This document shows, in pieces, positions 5,396-5,628 of a stretch of 5,628 nt of DNA (within the stretch, counting starts at the first letter, position 1; the number at the start of each line of letters is the position of its first letter). The stretch is from the NCBI GenBank assembly GCA_031271275.1, contig JAISWA010000130.1, positions 1 through 5,628 on the forward strand, read 5' to 3'. The DNA is from Clostridiales bacterium (lineage in GTDB: Bacteria; Bacillota; Clostridia; Lachnospirales; WQUN01). The notes beneath the pieces are model-generated. The model did not search any database. It saw nothing but the letters and a program-made list of their open reading frames with translations, and was not told where the DNA came from. The translations under genes and the position numbers were made by a program.

Positions 5396-5628
5396 ATGAG
5401 CGCAATACAAATGAGCATCGGTTACGAGTATCCCGTTATTGAGCTGCCCTGCGCGTTCGTCGATTATTATATGGCGCGCTGCAAGCCGGTACACGCGTTA
5501 ATCTATATCCACAGCTTTCGCCAGTGCGTGAGCGGGGGCACGGCGCTTTCGTCCCAGGAAATCAGCCAGATATTTGATATTTCGGAAATCGGCGTGCATA
5601 AGGCGCTTAAATATTGGGAGAACGAGGG
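5396..5628 (+). CDS. DnaD-like replication initiation protein, N-terminal part (3'-truncated)
   Basis: The frame is open from ATG 5396 to the right edge (77 whole codons). A GGAGG lies 4 bases before the ATG. The visible part matches the N-terminal winged-helix domain of DnaD-type proteins: an IELPCAFVDYYM segment (15-26), a helix ALIYIHSFRQ (34-43), then LSSQEISQIFDIS (51-63) and the recognition-helix-like EIGVHKALKYWENE (64-77). Clostridial DnaD-domain proteins typically have an 'RALKYWEKEG'-like stretch at this point. In Bacillota DnaD and DnaB proteins link DnaA at the origin to loading of the replicative helicase, often beside a DnaC/DnaI-type loader gene, which could lie just outside the window. 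The DnaD C-terminal domain is not visible, so a plain winged-helix regulator is not excluded. Confidence 0.75.
   Translation, partial: MSAIQMSIGYEYPVIELPCAFVDYYMARCKPVHALIYIHSFRQCVSGGTALSSQEISQIFDISEIGVHKALKYWENE

Noticed and set aside
1..5628. CRISPR array, tRNA, rRNA, insertion sequence or phage genes
   Set aside because: No regularly spaced repeats, cloverleaf-like sequences, transposase motifs or terminal repeats were seen. The repeats near 5047-5354 are short and explained by DnaA boxes and dyads.

Overview
The window looks like a chromosomal segment of a Clostridia-type member of the Bacillota. This rests on four things: a GlgC/GlgD ADP-glucose pyrophosphorylase pair, a SpoVG regulator, a MurC carrying the clostridial-style 'EACEY..SFL' signature, and a DnaD-like N-terminus. 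Purine-rich Shine-Dalgarno sites close to most starts agree. I cannot name a genus. The sequence is moderately GC-rich inside genes and AT-rich between them.

Layout. Bases 1-125 are the 3' end of an unidentified + strand gene. It meets a minus-strand operon at a bidirectional hairpin terminator (131-166). That operon runs from right to left: glgC (3479-2193), glgD (2193-1078, overlapping glgC by one base), spoVG (1006-683), and a FliL-like single-pass membrane protein (714-193) whose start lies inside spoVG. A good SigA-type promoter with an extended -10 precedes glgC. From the same AT-rich divergent gap (3480-3645), murC runs on the + strand (3646-5085). A 310-bp gap follows, then a DnaD-like gene starts at 5396 and runs off the window.

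Function. GlgC and GlgD are predicted to make ADP-glucose for glycogen. SpoVG is a small nucleic-acid-binding regulator. The FliL-like protein is an inner-membrane protein of unknown job outside an obvious flagellar cluster. MurC adds L-Ala to UDP-MurNAc in peptidoglycan synthesis. The DnaD-like protein probably acts in helicase loading at replication initiation.

The most interesting stretch is 5047-5396. It holds four sites that match the DnaA-box consensus TTWTNCACA exactly and at least three one-mismatch sites, starting inside the 3' end of murC and ending upstream of the dnaD-like gene. Two separate 11-bp inverted repeats are interleaved with them, and candidate promoter elements overlap both. 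This could be a DnaA-controlled promoter of a replication gene, a DnaA-titration or reactivation locus, or an unusually placed replication origin. The sequence alone does not decide between these.
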